Source: Ghiorsea sp. (GTDB lineage Bacteria; Pseudomonadota; Zetaproteobacteria; Mariprofundales; Mariprofundaceae). Taken from it: a stretch of 19,104 nucleotides of DNA. The first letter of the stretch is position 1, and every line of letters starts with the position of its first letter. Of the stretch, positions 6,369-13,080 are shown one piece after another. Where the stretch lies: positions 1 to 19,104 of the forward strand of contig JAJFLD010000052.1 of assembly GCA_021772875.1 (NCBI GenBank), read 5' to 3'. The position numbers were made by a program, and so were the translations under genes. The notes under the pieces are model-generated. The model was not told the DNA's origin and ran no database searches. It saw only the letters and a program-made list of their open reading frames with translations.

Positions 6369-8294
6369 TTATTTTTTGTCGCTACCTTCATCCACCACTT
6401 CAGCATCAAGAATATCATCATCTTTTGCTTTTGAAGCATTTGCTTCAGGTGCTTCGGCAGTACCATCATCTTGTGCAGCCTGCTCAGCTTGCATCTTTTG
6501 ATACACAGCCTCGCCGAGTTTTTGCGATTTTGTCGACAGGTCTTCTTCGGCAGCTTTAATGGCCTCAAAATCATCACCTTTGAGTGCTTCTCTTAACACT
6601 TCCAAAGCTTCTTCAATCGCAGTTTTTGTTTCAGCGTCTACTGCATCACCATGTTCTTCCAATGATTTCTCTGTTGCAAAAACCAATTGGTCTGCACGGT
6701 TACGCGCTTCAACGTTTTCTTTCCATTTCGCATCTTCATCTGCATGTGCTTCTGCATCTTGTTTCATGCGTTCAATTTCTTCTTCACTCAAACCAGAGCC
6801 TGATTCAATGCGAATAGAGGTTTCTTTACCCGTGCCTTTATCTTTGGCATGCACATGAATGATACCATTGGCATCAATATCAAAAGTTACCTCAATTTGT
6901 GGTGTGCCACGTGATGCAGGGGCGATGCCTTCTAAGTTAAATAAACCCATTTGTTTGTTGGCTGAGAATACTTCACGCTCGCCTTGTGCCACTTTAATCG
7001 TTACGGCAGTTTGGTTATCTGCAGCAGTGGTATAGGTCTGGCTCTTCTTGGTAGGGATAGTGGTATTTTTTTCAATGATTTTATTGAACAAACCACCTTC
7101 CACTTCAATACCCAATGACAATGGTGTGACATCAAGCAACAACACATCCGTCACATCACCTGTTAAAATCGCACCTTGAATTGCTGCACCAATGGCAACC
7201 ACTTCATCAGGGTTCACACCTTTATGCGGCTCAGTGCCAAAGAAGTCTTTCACTTTTTGCTGCACAAGCGGCATACGTGTTTGACCACCCACCAAAACCA
7301 CTTCATGAATGTCAGAAGCTTTTACACCAGCATCTTTTAATGCTTGTTTGCATGGTTTCAAAGAGTTTTCAACCAAGCTGCCAACCAAAGATTCAAATTT
7401 CGCCCGCGATACTTTAATCAATAAATGTTTAGGGCCAGATGCATCGGCAGTGATGAATGGTAGGTTCACTTCAGTTTGTTGGCTTGAAGAAAGCTCAATT
7501 TTTGCTTTTTCAGCAGCTTCACGTAAACGTTGCAAAGCAAGTGTATCTTTCATCAAATCAACGCCGTGTTCTTTTTTGAACTCTTCGGCTAAATATTTAA
7601 TCAATACTTGGTCAAAATCTTCACCACCAAGGAATGTATCACCATTGGTTGCTTTTACTTCAAACACACCATCACCAATTTCCAAAATGGAAATATCAAA
7701 TGTACCACCACCCAAATCGTAAACAGCAATCAAGTGATTTTCTTCTGTTTTATCCAAACCATACGCCAAAGCAGCAGCAGTGGGCTCGTTGACAATACGC
7801 AGTACATTCAAACCAGCAATGGCACCTGCATCTTTAGTTGCCTGACGTTGTGAATCATTAAAGTATGCAGGCACTGTAATCACTGCATCCGTCACTTTTT
7901 CGCCCAAATAATCTTCAGCTGTTGATTTCATTTTTTGTAAGGTAATGGCCGACACTTCTTGTGGGCTCATTTTTTTGCCATCCACTTCAACCCATGCATC
8001 ACCATTATCTGATGCTACGATAGGATAAGAAACTAACTCTTTATGATGTTTTGTTTCTGGCGAATCAAACTTGCGGCCAATCAGACGTTTTACCGCATAA
8101 AAAGTTTTTTCAGGGTTGGTCACCATTTGACGTTTTGCCGATGCACCGACCAATCGTTCATCTGCAGTAAAAGCGACAACTGAAGGTGTGGTATTATCTC
8201 CTTCACTGTTGGGGATAACTTTTGCTTTATCCCCTTCCATCACTGCAACACACGAGTTTGTGGTGCCCAAATCAATACCAATTACTTTTGCCAT
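6369..8294 (-). CDS. dnaK: DnaK (Hsp70) chaperone
   Basis: ATP-driven cytosolic chaperone working with DnaJ and GrpE. The 641-residue protein starts MAKVIGIDLGTTNSCVAV, the family signature and phosphate-binding loop. It has the second signature VYDLGGGTFDIS, the third VVLVGGQTRMP, and the conserved linker VLLLDVTPLSLGIE at about residue 385. The beta-sandwich substrate-binding domain and helical lid follow, and the acidic tail contains DAEVVDE. The open frame reaches a TTG at 8306, but that codon overlaps the GGAG that sits six bases before the ATG at 8292-8294, so the ATG is the start. A heat-shock type promoter lies 43-71 bases upstream. Neither grpE nor hrcA is adjacent, which differs from the common grpE-dnaK-dnaJ order. 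Confidence 0.98.
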   Translation of the reverse strand: MAKVIGIDLGTTNSCVAVMEGDKAKVIPNSEGDNTTPSVVAFTADERLVGASAKRQMVTNPEKTFYAVKRLIGRKFDSPETKHHKELVSYPIVASDNGDAWVEVDGKKMSPQEVSAITLQKMKSTAEDYLGEKVTDAVITVPAYFNDSQRQATKDAGAIAGLNVLRIVNEPTAAALAYGLDKTEENHLIAVYDLGGGTFDISILEIGDGVFEVKATNGDTFLGGEDFDQVLIKYLAEEFKKEHGVDLMKDTLALQRLREAAEKAKIELSSSQQTEVNLPFITADASGPKHLLIKVSRAKFESLVGSLVENSLKPCKQALKDAGVKASDIHEVVLVGGQTRMPLVQQKVKDFFGTEPHKGVNPDEVVAIGAAIQGAILTGDVTDVLLLDVTPLSLGIEVEGGLFNKIIEKNTTIPTKKSQTYTTAADNQTAVTIKVAQGEREVFSANKQMGLFNLEGIAPASRGTPQIEVTFDIDANGIIHVHAKDKGTGKETSIRIESGSGLSEEEIERMKQDAEAHADEDAKWKENVEARNRADQLVFATEKSLEEHGDAVDAETKTAIEEALEVLREALKGDDFEAIKAAEEDLSTKSQKLGEAVYQKMQAEQAAQDDGTAEAPEANASKAKDDDILDAEVVDEGSDKK

Positions 8295-8336
8295 ATCACG
8301 CTCCAACTTCTTCTAGAAATATTTAACTTACTTACT

Positions 8337-8365
8337 AGATAGGGACATGATTTATCATTTTCAAC
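8337..8365 (-). promoter_or_regulatory. Sigma-32 (RpoH) type heat-shock promoter of dnaK
   Basis: On the minus strand GTTGAAA (8365-8359) is followed after 14 bases by CCCTATCT (8344-8337). The E. coli RpoH consensus is CTTGAAA, 13-17 bases, CCCCATnT, so the match is six of seven in the -35 and near-complete in the -10. Transcription would start near 8330, about 36 bases before the dnaK ATG. No CIRCE operator (TTAGCACTC with its inverted copy) is present, so HrcA control is unlikely here. Confidence 0.8.
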
Positions 8366-8374
8366 CCCGCAATG

Positions 8375-8399
8375 AAAAAAAACATCAGACATGCTTTTT
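8375..8399 (-). terminator. Weak A/T-rich terminator-like hairpin before dnaK
   Basis: On the minus strand AAAAAGCAT, loop GTCTG and ATGTTTTT can pair over 9 bp (one G-U), and the T-run totals eight bases (8382-8375). It follows the stop of the zinc-ribbon gene by a few bases and immediately precedes the dnaK promoter, the right place to end the upstream transcript. The stem is almost all A-T, so strength is doubtful. Confidence 0.4.
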
Positions 8400-8403
8400 A
8401 ATT

Positions 8404-9138
8404 TTACTGTAGCGCTTGAATTTCTAAGGCCAACCATTCTGGTTTTTCTTGCGCACTTACGGCTGAAATAATATTTTTAAGCATCAAAGGGTTTTGACAT
8501 GAAGATTTCACCACCATCATTTGCGCTTGGCTTTGTTTCAGTATTTCAACAAATTGTTCAGCTGTATAATCACTGTTCATGGCTTTGTTATCAATAAGCC
8601 ACTGTTTAGCCGCAGCCTCTCTGCATAGAGCATTATCCTTATCGGCTTGCTCTACACTGATTTGTGTTGATGCTGATGGCGCTTGTTGTGCAACTTGTAC
8701 TTGTGGCTCATTACCCATCCATGCCATGTATGCCGTAAATGCCAGCAAAACCAGCACCAGCCCAAAAACAGCATAGGTGAGTTGTTTTGTCTTTTTTTCT
8801 TTTTGAATGGCTGCCAGTGAAGCTTCGGCATCAGCTTGCAGCTGTTCTTCATCCACCGCTGCATCATCTGTATCTGAATCAGGCATGGTTAAAGAAGGGT
8901 CCCAACCGCCCACTGCATTGAGATCTTCAGCTGTGGTGGGAGGCATGGTTAAGGTTGGGTTCCACCCTGTTGTCGCAGTAAAATTATCGTCATCTAAACC
9001 TTGAGATTTTGAATCTCTAACCACCAACATAAACTTTTCTTGGCAGCGCTTACAGGTAACAAATTCACCTTCAGCGTCTTTGATTTTTGCATTCACCGCA
9101 TAACGTTTGCCACAATGCGTACATTCGATGTATTCCAA
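8404..9138 (-). CDS. MJ0042-type zinc-ribbon, single-pass membrane protein of unknown function
   Basis: A 244-residue protein whose N-terminus is a short zinc ribbon with CTHC (residues 6-9) and CKRC (29-32), the pattern of the MJ0042 family found at the start of many proteobacterial proteins. An acidic, disordered linker (about 44-110) contains two copies of a GWxPxLTMP motif. A charged stretch (IQKEKKTK) leads into one membrane helix at about 120-140, and a periplasmic domain of about 100 residues with two cysteines follows. The topology is probably N-terminus in, C-terminus out. The start codon is TTG at 9136-9138. GGGAGG stands five bases before it, and no ATG precedes the first CxxC, so the TTG is credible. 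It follows nusB by 50 bases. The role is unknown; a sensory or regulatory function is only a guess. Confidence 0.8.
   Translation of the reverse strand: MEYIECTHCGKRYAVNAKIKDAEGEFVTCKRCQEKFMLVVRDSKSQGLDDDNFTATTGWNPTLTMPPTTAEDLNAVGGWDPSLTMPDSDTDDAAVDEEQLQADAEASLAAIQKEKKTKQLTYAVFGLVLVLLAFTAYMAWMGNEPQVQVAQQAPSASTQISVEQADKDNALCREAAAKQWLIDNKAMNSDYTAEQFVEILKQSQAQMMVVKSSCQNPLMLKNIISAVSAQEKPEWLALEIQALQ
8881..8970 (-). repeat. Duplicated 60-bp unit encoding GWxPxLTMP in the zinc-ribbon protein
   Basis: The forward-strand blocks beginning at 8881 and 8941 both start aggcatggttaa and stay similar for about 30 bases. They encode TGWNPTLTMP (residues 57-66) and GGWDPSLTMP (77-86), 20 residues apart. The spacing and similarity point to an internal duplication of a short linear motif in a disordered linker, possibly a binding site for a partner protein. 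Confidence 0.85.
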
Positions 9139-9188
9139 AGCGACCTCCCGCCTTCTACGATTTAATATTTCACTTCAAATCAAATGTA

Positions 9189-9653
9189 TTATGCTTTCAT
9201 TTCCTTCACACGAAGCTCTTGTGCGACTTTATCAATCACACCATTAATAAATCCGCGTGAAGGCTCATCTGCATAAGCCCTTGTCAGCTCCAAGGCCTCA
9301 TTGATTATCACCCGATAAGGGATTTCCAAATGGTTTTTAAGTTCCCACACTGCAATACGTAAAACATTCAACTCAACATGTGCAATACTTCGCAAGCTAC
9401 GCCCCTGCACTGCCTTACTGATTTGTTCGTCTAGTGTTTCGCGTTGTTCGCTTACGCCATAAACCATTTCTCGCAAATAATCTTCATCTTGCCCTTTGCG
9501 TTCGTCTTGTTGCAACCGATCTGCTAAAATCGAAGGCAACATGGCTGAATCATTGCCGCCGTTGTGCCATGCATACAAAGCTTCAATAGCAGATTCACGC
9601 GCCCAATGACGGTTAGGACTGCGTTTTTTCTTTTGCTTACTTTCTTGACTCAC
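9189..9653 (-). CDS. nusB: NusB, transcription antitermination factor
   Basis: All-helical RNA-binding protein that, with NusE (S10), forms part of the antitermination complex on rRNA operons. The 154 residues include a basic start (KQKKKRSPNRHWARESAIEA), then LRSIAHVELNVLRIAVWEL, and IPYRVIINEALELTRAYADEPSRGFINGVID (family block, read from about residue 110). The open frame extends back to 9689 inside ribH. The GTG at 9651-9653 overlaps the ribH TGA stop as GTGA and has GGAG five bases upstream, so I take it as the start. Location directly after ribH is a widely conserved arrangement. Confidence 0.94.
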   Translation of the reverse strand: MSQESKQKKKRSPNRHWARESAIEALYAWHNGGNDSAMLPSILADRLQQDERKGQDEDYLREMVYGVSEQRETLDEQISKAVQGRSLRSIAHVELNVLRIAVWELKNHLEIPYRVIINEALELTRAYADEPSRGFINGVIDKVAQELRVKEMKA

Positions 9654-10144
9654 GCTGACTCCACCATCGGTTCTAATGTTTTTAAACACAATGCAACTTC
9701 CACTGCTGTAAGTGCGGCCTCTGCACCCTTATGACCATGCGCACCACCTGTGCGCTCTAAAGCTTGTTCAAACGTATCCACGGTCAACACACCGTTACCC
9801 ACACCAATATCCCCACGTCTTGCAACATCATTAATGGCATCCATTGCACCTTGACAGACATAATCAAAATGTGCCGTACCACCACGAATCACGCAGCCCA
9901 AACAGACAATCACATCATATTGCTGCGATTTAGCCATGCGTTGGGCAATCGTAGCGATTTCAAGTGCTCCAGCAACCCGTACACAGCGTATTGATGTTTC
10001 TTCTGCGCCATGTTTGATAAGTGTGGCCACTGCCCCTTCCAACAACGCATTGGTAATTTTCTCATTGAAACGTGCCGCGACAATACCTATGCGTAAACCT
10101 GAAGCATCAACAGTGCCTTCTAATGTCGGTGCATCAAGACTCAT
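9650..10144 (-). CDS. ribH: 6,7-dimethyl-8-ribityllumazine synthase
   Basis: Condenses 5-amino-6-ribitylaminouracil with 3,4-dihydroxy-2-butanone 4-phosphate, the penultimate riboflavin step. Family motifs are clear: IGIVAARFNEKIT near the start, RVAGALEIATIAQ, LGCVIRGGTAHFDYV with the substrate-binding His, and GVLTVDTFEQALER followed by GHKGAEAA. The length of 164 residues fits the icosahedral or pentameric family. Two starts are possible: GTG at 10153 (MIHMSLD) or ATG at 10144 (MSLD). I chose the ATG; neither has a good Shine-Dalgarno sequence. The gene overlaps the end of ribBA by 11 bases, so translation is likely coupled. It overlaps the nusB start by 4 bases. Confidence 0.95.
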   Translation of the reverse strand: MSLDAPTLEGTVDASGLRIGIVAARFNEKITNALLEGAVATLIKHGAEETSIRCVRVAGALEIATIAQRMAKSQQYDVIVCLGCVIRGGTAHFDYVCQGAMDAINDVARRGDIGVGNGVLTVDTFEQALERTGGAHGHKGAEAALTAVEVALCLKTLEPMVESA

Positions 10145-11372
10145 GTGGATCACTTGCCGTTTTTTTCGTGTTCAAACCTTCAAACATATGTCCCATTTTA
10201 TCCCGTTTTGTTGTCAAATAATGGATATTGTCTTCATGCGCACATGATTCAAGCTGTATGCGCGATGTCACTTCCAAACCATAACCATCCAAAGCAATAA
10301 TTTTCTTCGGGTTATTGGTAAGCAATTCAAGCTTACGCAAACCCAATGCCCGCAATATCTGCGCTCCAATACCATAATCACGTAAATCTGCCTTAAAACC
10401 TAACTGCGAATTGGCCTCTACCGTATCATGCCCTGCATCTTGTAAAGCATAAGCACGCAATTTGTTAAACAATCCAATGCCACGGCCTTCTTGGCGCAAA
10501 TACAGCAACACCCCTGTGCCTGCTTCAGCAATTTGTTTCATCGCACCATGCAATTGCGAGCCACAATCACAGCGGCGTGAGGTAAAAACATCACCCGTCA
10601 TACATTCTGAATGCACCCGCACCAAACAAGGCTCTTCGGCACTGGGCTCACCCATCACCAATGCTACATGTTCAGCATCATCCACCAAATTACTAAAACC
10701 AATCATTTTAAATTCACCAAATTCAGTTGGCAATCGCACTTCCACTTCGCGTTTGACCAAAGAATCATGTTTTAAACGATGGCTAATCAAATCAGCAATA
10801 CAACCAATTTTGATGTTGTGTTTTTTGGCAAAAACTTTCAATTCTGGCATACGTGCCATGGTGCCATCTTCATTCATGATTTCACAAATGACACCTGCAG
10901 GTTTTAAACCTGCCAAACGTGCCAAATCAATGCTTGCTTCGGTATGTCCTGCGCGCACCAACACACCACCTTCTTTACCTTTAAGTGGAAAAACATGCCC
11001 TGGTGAATGGATATCAGCAGCGGTGACATCACCTGCAATCGCAGTGCGAACAGTGTGTGCTCTATCAAAAGCAGAAATGCCAGTGGTCACACCTTCTGCT
11101 GCTTCAATCGAGACTGTAAAATTGGTTTTGAATTTTGAATTTACATTGGCTGTCATCAAAGGAAGATTGAGTTTTTCAACTTGCTCTTCTTCTAGCGTTA
11201 AACAAATCAAACCACGACCATGGGTTGCCATAAAGTTAATCGCTTCAGGTGTTACCCACTCAGCAGCCATCACCAAATCGCCTTCATTTTCTCTATCTTC
11301 ATCATCGGCAAGAATAATCATGCGGCCAGCGCGCAACTCTTCAATCAATTCTTCGCAAGGGTCAAGACTCAT
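10134..11372 (-). CDS. ribBA: RibBA: DHBP synthase / GTP cyclohydrolase II
   Basis: Bifunctional enzyme starting both branches of riboflavin synthesis. Residues 1-205 form the RibB part, which makes 3,4-dihydroxy-2-butanone 4-phosphate from ribulose 5-phosphate. Its motifs are LADDEDRENEGDLVMAAE (21-38), THGRGLICL (50-58) and RAGHTEASIDLARLAGL (140-156). Residues about 206-400 form the RibA part, which opens GTP. Zinc ligands are Cys257, Cys268 and Cys270 (HSECMTGDVFTSRRCDC), followed by YLRQEGRGIGL (291-301) and LLTNNPKK (350-357). Both halves keep their key residues, so both activities are expected. The 412-residue length is normal for the fusion. The ATG overlaps the ribE stop as ATGA, indicating translational coupling. 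Confidence 0.97.
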   Translation of the reverse strand: MSLDPCEELIEELRAGRMIILADDEDRENEGDLVMAAEWVTPEAINFMATHGRGLICLTLEEEQVEKLNLPLMTANVNSKFKTNFTVSIEAAEGVTTGISAFDRAHTVRTAIAGDVTAADIHSPGHVFPLKGKEGGVLVRAGHTEASIDLARLAGLKPAGVICEIMNEDGTMARMPELKVFAKKHNIKIGCIADLISHRLKHDSLVKREVEVRLPTEFGEFKMIGFSNLVDDAEHVALVMGEPSAEEPCLVRVHSECMTGDVFTSRRCDCGSQLHGAMKQIAEAGTGVLLYLRQEGRGIGLFNKLRAYALQDAGHDTVEANSQLGFKADLRDYGIGAQILRALGLRKLELLTNNPKKIIALDGYGLEVTSRIQLESCAHEDNIHYLTTKRDKMGHMFEGLNTKKTASDPHES

Positions 11373-12007
11373 GTCTTCTCCTGTGTATCTACTCGGCCAT
11401 TTTCCTGCTCACGGCAGCTTAATATACGCTCTACATAACGTCCCATAAGGTCAGTTTCAAGGTTCACCACATCACCACACTTGAGTTGGTGCAGGTTGGT
11501 ATGTTTTAAAGTGTGGGGAATCAAGTTAACCGAGAACTGATTATCTTCAACCTTATTCACTGTCAGGCTTACACCATTAAGTGTCACTGAGCCTTTGGTG
11601 ACAACATATTGTTTTAATGCATCAGGCACTTTAAATGTCATTTGGCAATGTTCGCCCAACATCACAACAGCCACCACAGCAGCCAACGCATCAATATGGC
11701 CACTCACCATATGTCCACCCAAAGCATCACCCATACGCAAAGCTGGCTCTACATTCACCTTATCACCCACTTTTAAGAGCTTGAAGCGGGTCAAGGCCAA
11801 AGTCTCTGGAGATAATGTCGCTGCAAACAGCGACTTCTTCTCACCAGGAAAAGCAGTGATGGTTAAACAACAACCATCCACGGCAACCGAATCACCCAGT
11901 TGCCAAGGCAACATGTCCAAGCTGCTCGAAAACACAAACAACGATTGTGCCGATTGGTGCTCCAGTGTTGCCACCAGCCCCACATCTTGAATAAGCCCTG
12001 TAAACAC
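11369..12007 (-). CDS. ribE: Riboflavin synthase alpha subunit
   Basis: Dismutates two molecules of 6,7-dimethyl-8-ribityllumazine into riboflavin. The 212-residue protein shows the tandem lumazine-binding barrels: MFTGLIQDVG at the start of the first repeat, VDGCCLTI in it, and the matching HMVSGHIDA and LNGVSLTVN of the second. The start is GTG at 12005-12007, 5 bases after hemE ends, with only a weak upstream purine stretch. Gene naming varies: this is ribC in E. coli and ribE in many other bacteria. ribD, which usually precedes ribE in this cluster, is not in the window, and hemE occupies that place. There is no gap upstream that could hold an FMN riboswitch. Confidence 0.95.
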   Translation of the reverse strand: MFTGLIQDVGLVATLEHQSAQSLFVFSSSLDMLPWQLGDSVAVDGCCLTITAFPGEKKSLFAATLSPETLALTRFKLLKVGDKVNVEPALRMGDALGGHMVSGHIDALAAVVAVVMLGEHCQMTFKVPDALKQYVVTKGSVTLNGVSLTVNKVEDNQFSVNLIPHTLKHTNLHQLKCGDVVNLETDLMGRYVERILSCREQENGRVDTQEKT

Positions 12008-12012
12008 GCTGT

Positions 12013-13080
12013 TTAACCGTGGTATTTCACAGACTCTTCACGCACCGCCCTGAAAAATTCAATGGCATGTTCACGCGGCACATCAGGTGTAATACCATGG
12101 CCTAAGTTAAACACATGCCCATTACCATGGCCAAATTTCGCCAAAATATCTTTTACTTCTTCGCGAATACGTTCTGGCTTGGCATACAACATGGTTGGAT
12201 CCATATTCCCTTGCAAAGCAACCTTATGCCCAACCCGACGTTTGGCTTCATCAATATCAATCGACCAATCCAAGCCCAAGACATCACAACCCGTATCCGC
12301 CATCGCTTCCAACCAGCCCATGCCGCCTTTGGAATAAAGAATCACGGGCACTTTGCGGCCATCATGTTCACGCGTAAGCTGGGATACAATGCGTTGCATA
12401 TATTGCAATGAAAATTCCTTGTAATCGCGGGTATTAAGAATGCCGCCCCAAGTATCAAAGATTTGAACAGCTTGTGCACCCGATGCAATTTGACCATTCA
12501 AATATGCAGCCACTGAATCGGCTAATTTTTCCAATAACAAATGCATGGTTTCAGGTTCATTAAACATCATGGCTTTTACTTTGGAGAAGTTTTTAGAGCC
12601 ACCACCTTCGACCATATAAGTCGCCAATGTCCAAGGACTGCCAGCAAAACCAATCAACGGCACACGGCCATTCAAATCGCGACGAATCGTGCTTACAGCA
12701 TCCATCACATAACCCAATTCACGCGTGGGGTCATCCAAAACAGGCAGCTTTTCAACATCCGCGCGACAAGTAATCGGCGTAGGGAACTTTGGCCCTTCAC
12801 CCACACCAAAAGTCAGCTCCATACCCATGGCTTCAGGCACCACCAAAATATCAGAAAACAAAATGGCCGCATCAGCATCAAGAATATCAATAGGTTGCAG
12901 CGTCACTTCGCTGCACAACTCAGGCGAGCGACAAAGCTTTAAAAAACCACCTGCTTTGGCGCGTGTGGCTTGGTATTCTGGCAAATAACGCCCTGCCTGA
13001 CGCATCATCCAAACAGGAGTGCGTTCAACATCTTGGCGCATACATGCACGCAAAAATAAATCATTCTTCAATTCAGTCAT
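12013..13080 (-). CDS. hemE: Uroporphyrinogen decarboxylase
   Basis: Cytosolic enzyme removing four carboxyl groups from uroporphyrinogen III to make coproporphyrinogen III in heme synthesis. Signature 1, RTPVWMMRQAGRYLPEY, is near residues 21-37. ILFSDILVVPEAMG carries the conserved Asp, and signature 2, GFAGSPWTLATYMVEGGGS, follows. The C-terminal VFNLGHGITPDVP is typical. The open frame runs upstream to 13176 inside the preceding gene. The ATG at 13078-13080 has AAGGA eight bases before it and gives MTELKNDLFLRA, a normal N-terminus, for a 355-residue enzyme. It overlaps the end of the PilZ-like gene by 8 bases, so the two are probably translationally coupled. Confidence 0.97.
   Translation of the reverse strand: MTELKNDLFLRACMRQDVERTPVWMMRQAGRYLPEYQATRAKAGGFLKLCRSPELCSEVTLQPIDILDADAAILFSDILVVPEAMGMELTFGVGEGPKFPTPITCRADVEKLPVLDDPTRELGYVMDAVSTIRRDLNGRVPLIGFAGSPWTLATYMVEGGGSKNFSKVKAMMFNEPETMHLLLEKLADSVAAYLNGQIASGAQAVQIFDTWGGILNTRDYKEFSLQYMQRIVSQLTREHDGRKVPVILYSKGGMGWLEAMADTGCDVLGLDWSIDIDEAKRRVGHKVALQGNMDPTMLYAKPERIREEVKDILAKFGHGNGHVFNLGHGITPDVPREHAIEFFRAVREESVKYHG

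Noticed and set aside
8295..8306. dnaK start at TTG 8306
   Set aside because: The codon overlaps the Shine-Dalgarno sequence of the ATG at 8294, which gives the canonical MAKVIGIDLG start.
10462..11448. A 328-codon open frame on the plus strand opposite ribBA and ribE
   Set aside because: It mirrors two clearly conserved genes, has no recognisable domain or ribosome-binding site, and its composition (Ser/Pro/Thr-rich) is that of an antisense shadow.
12001..12020. FMN riboswitch before the rib genes
   Set aside because: Only 5 bases separate hemE and ribE, and no conserved riboswitch sequence is seen.
12541..12942. A 133-codon plus-strand open frame opposite hemE
   Set aside because: Lies wholly within hemE; His/Arg/Asn-rich translation with no family features.
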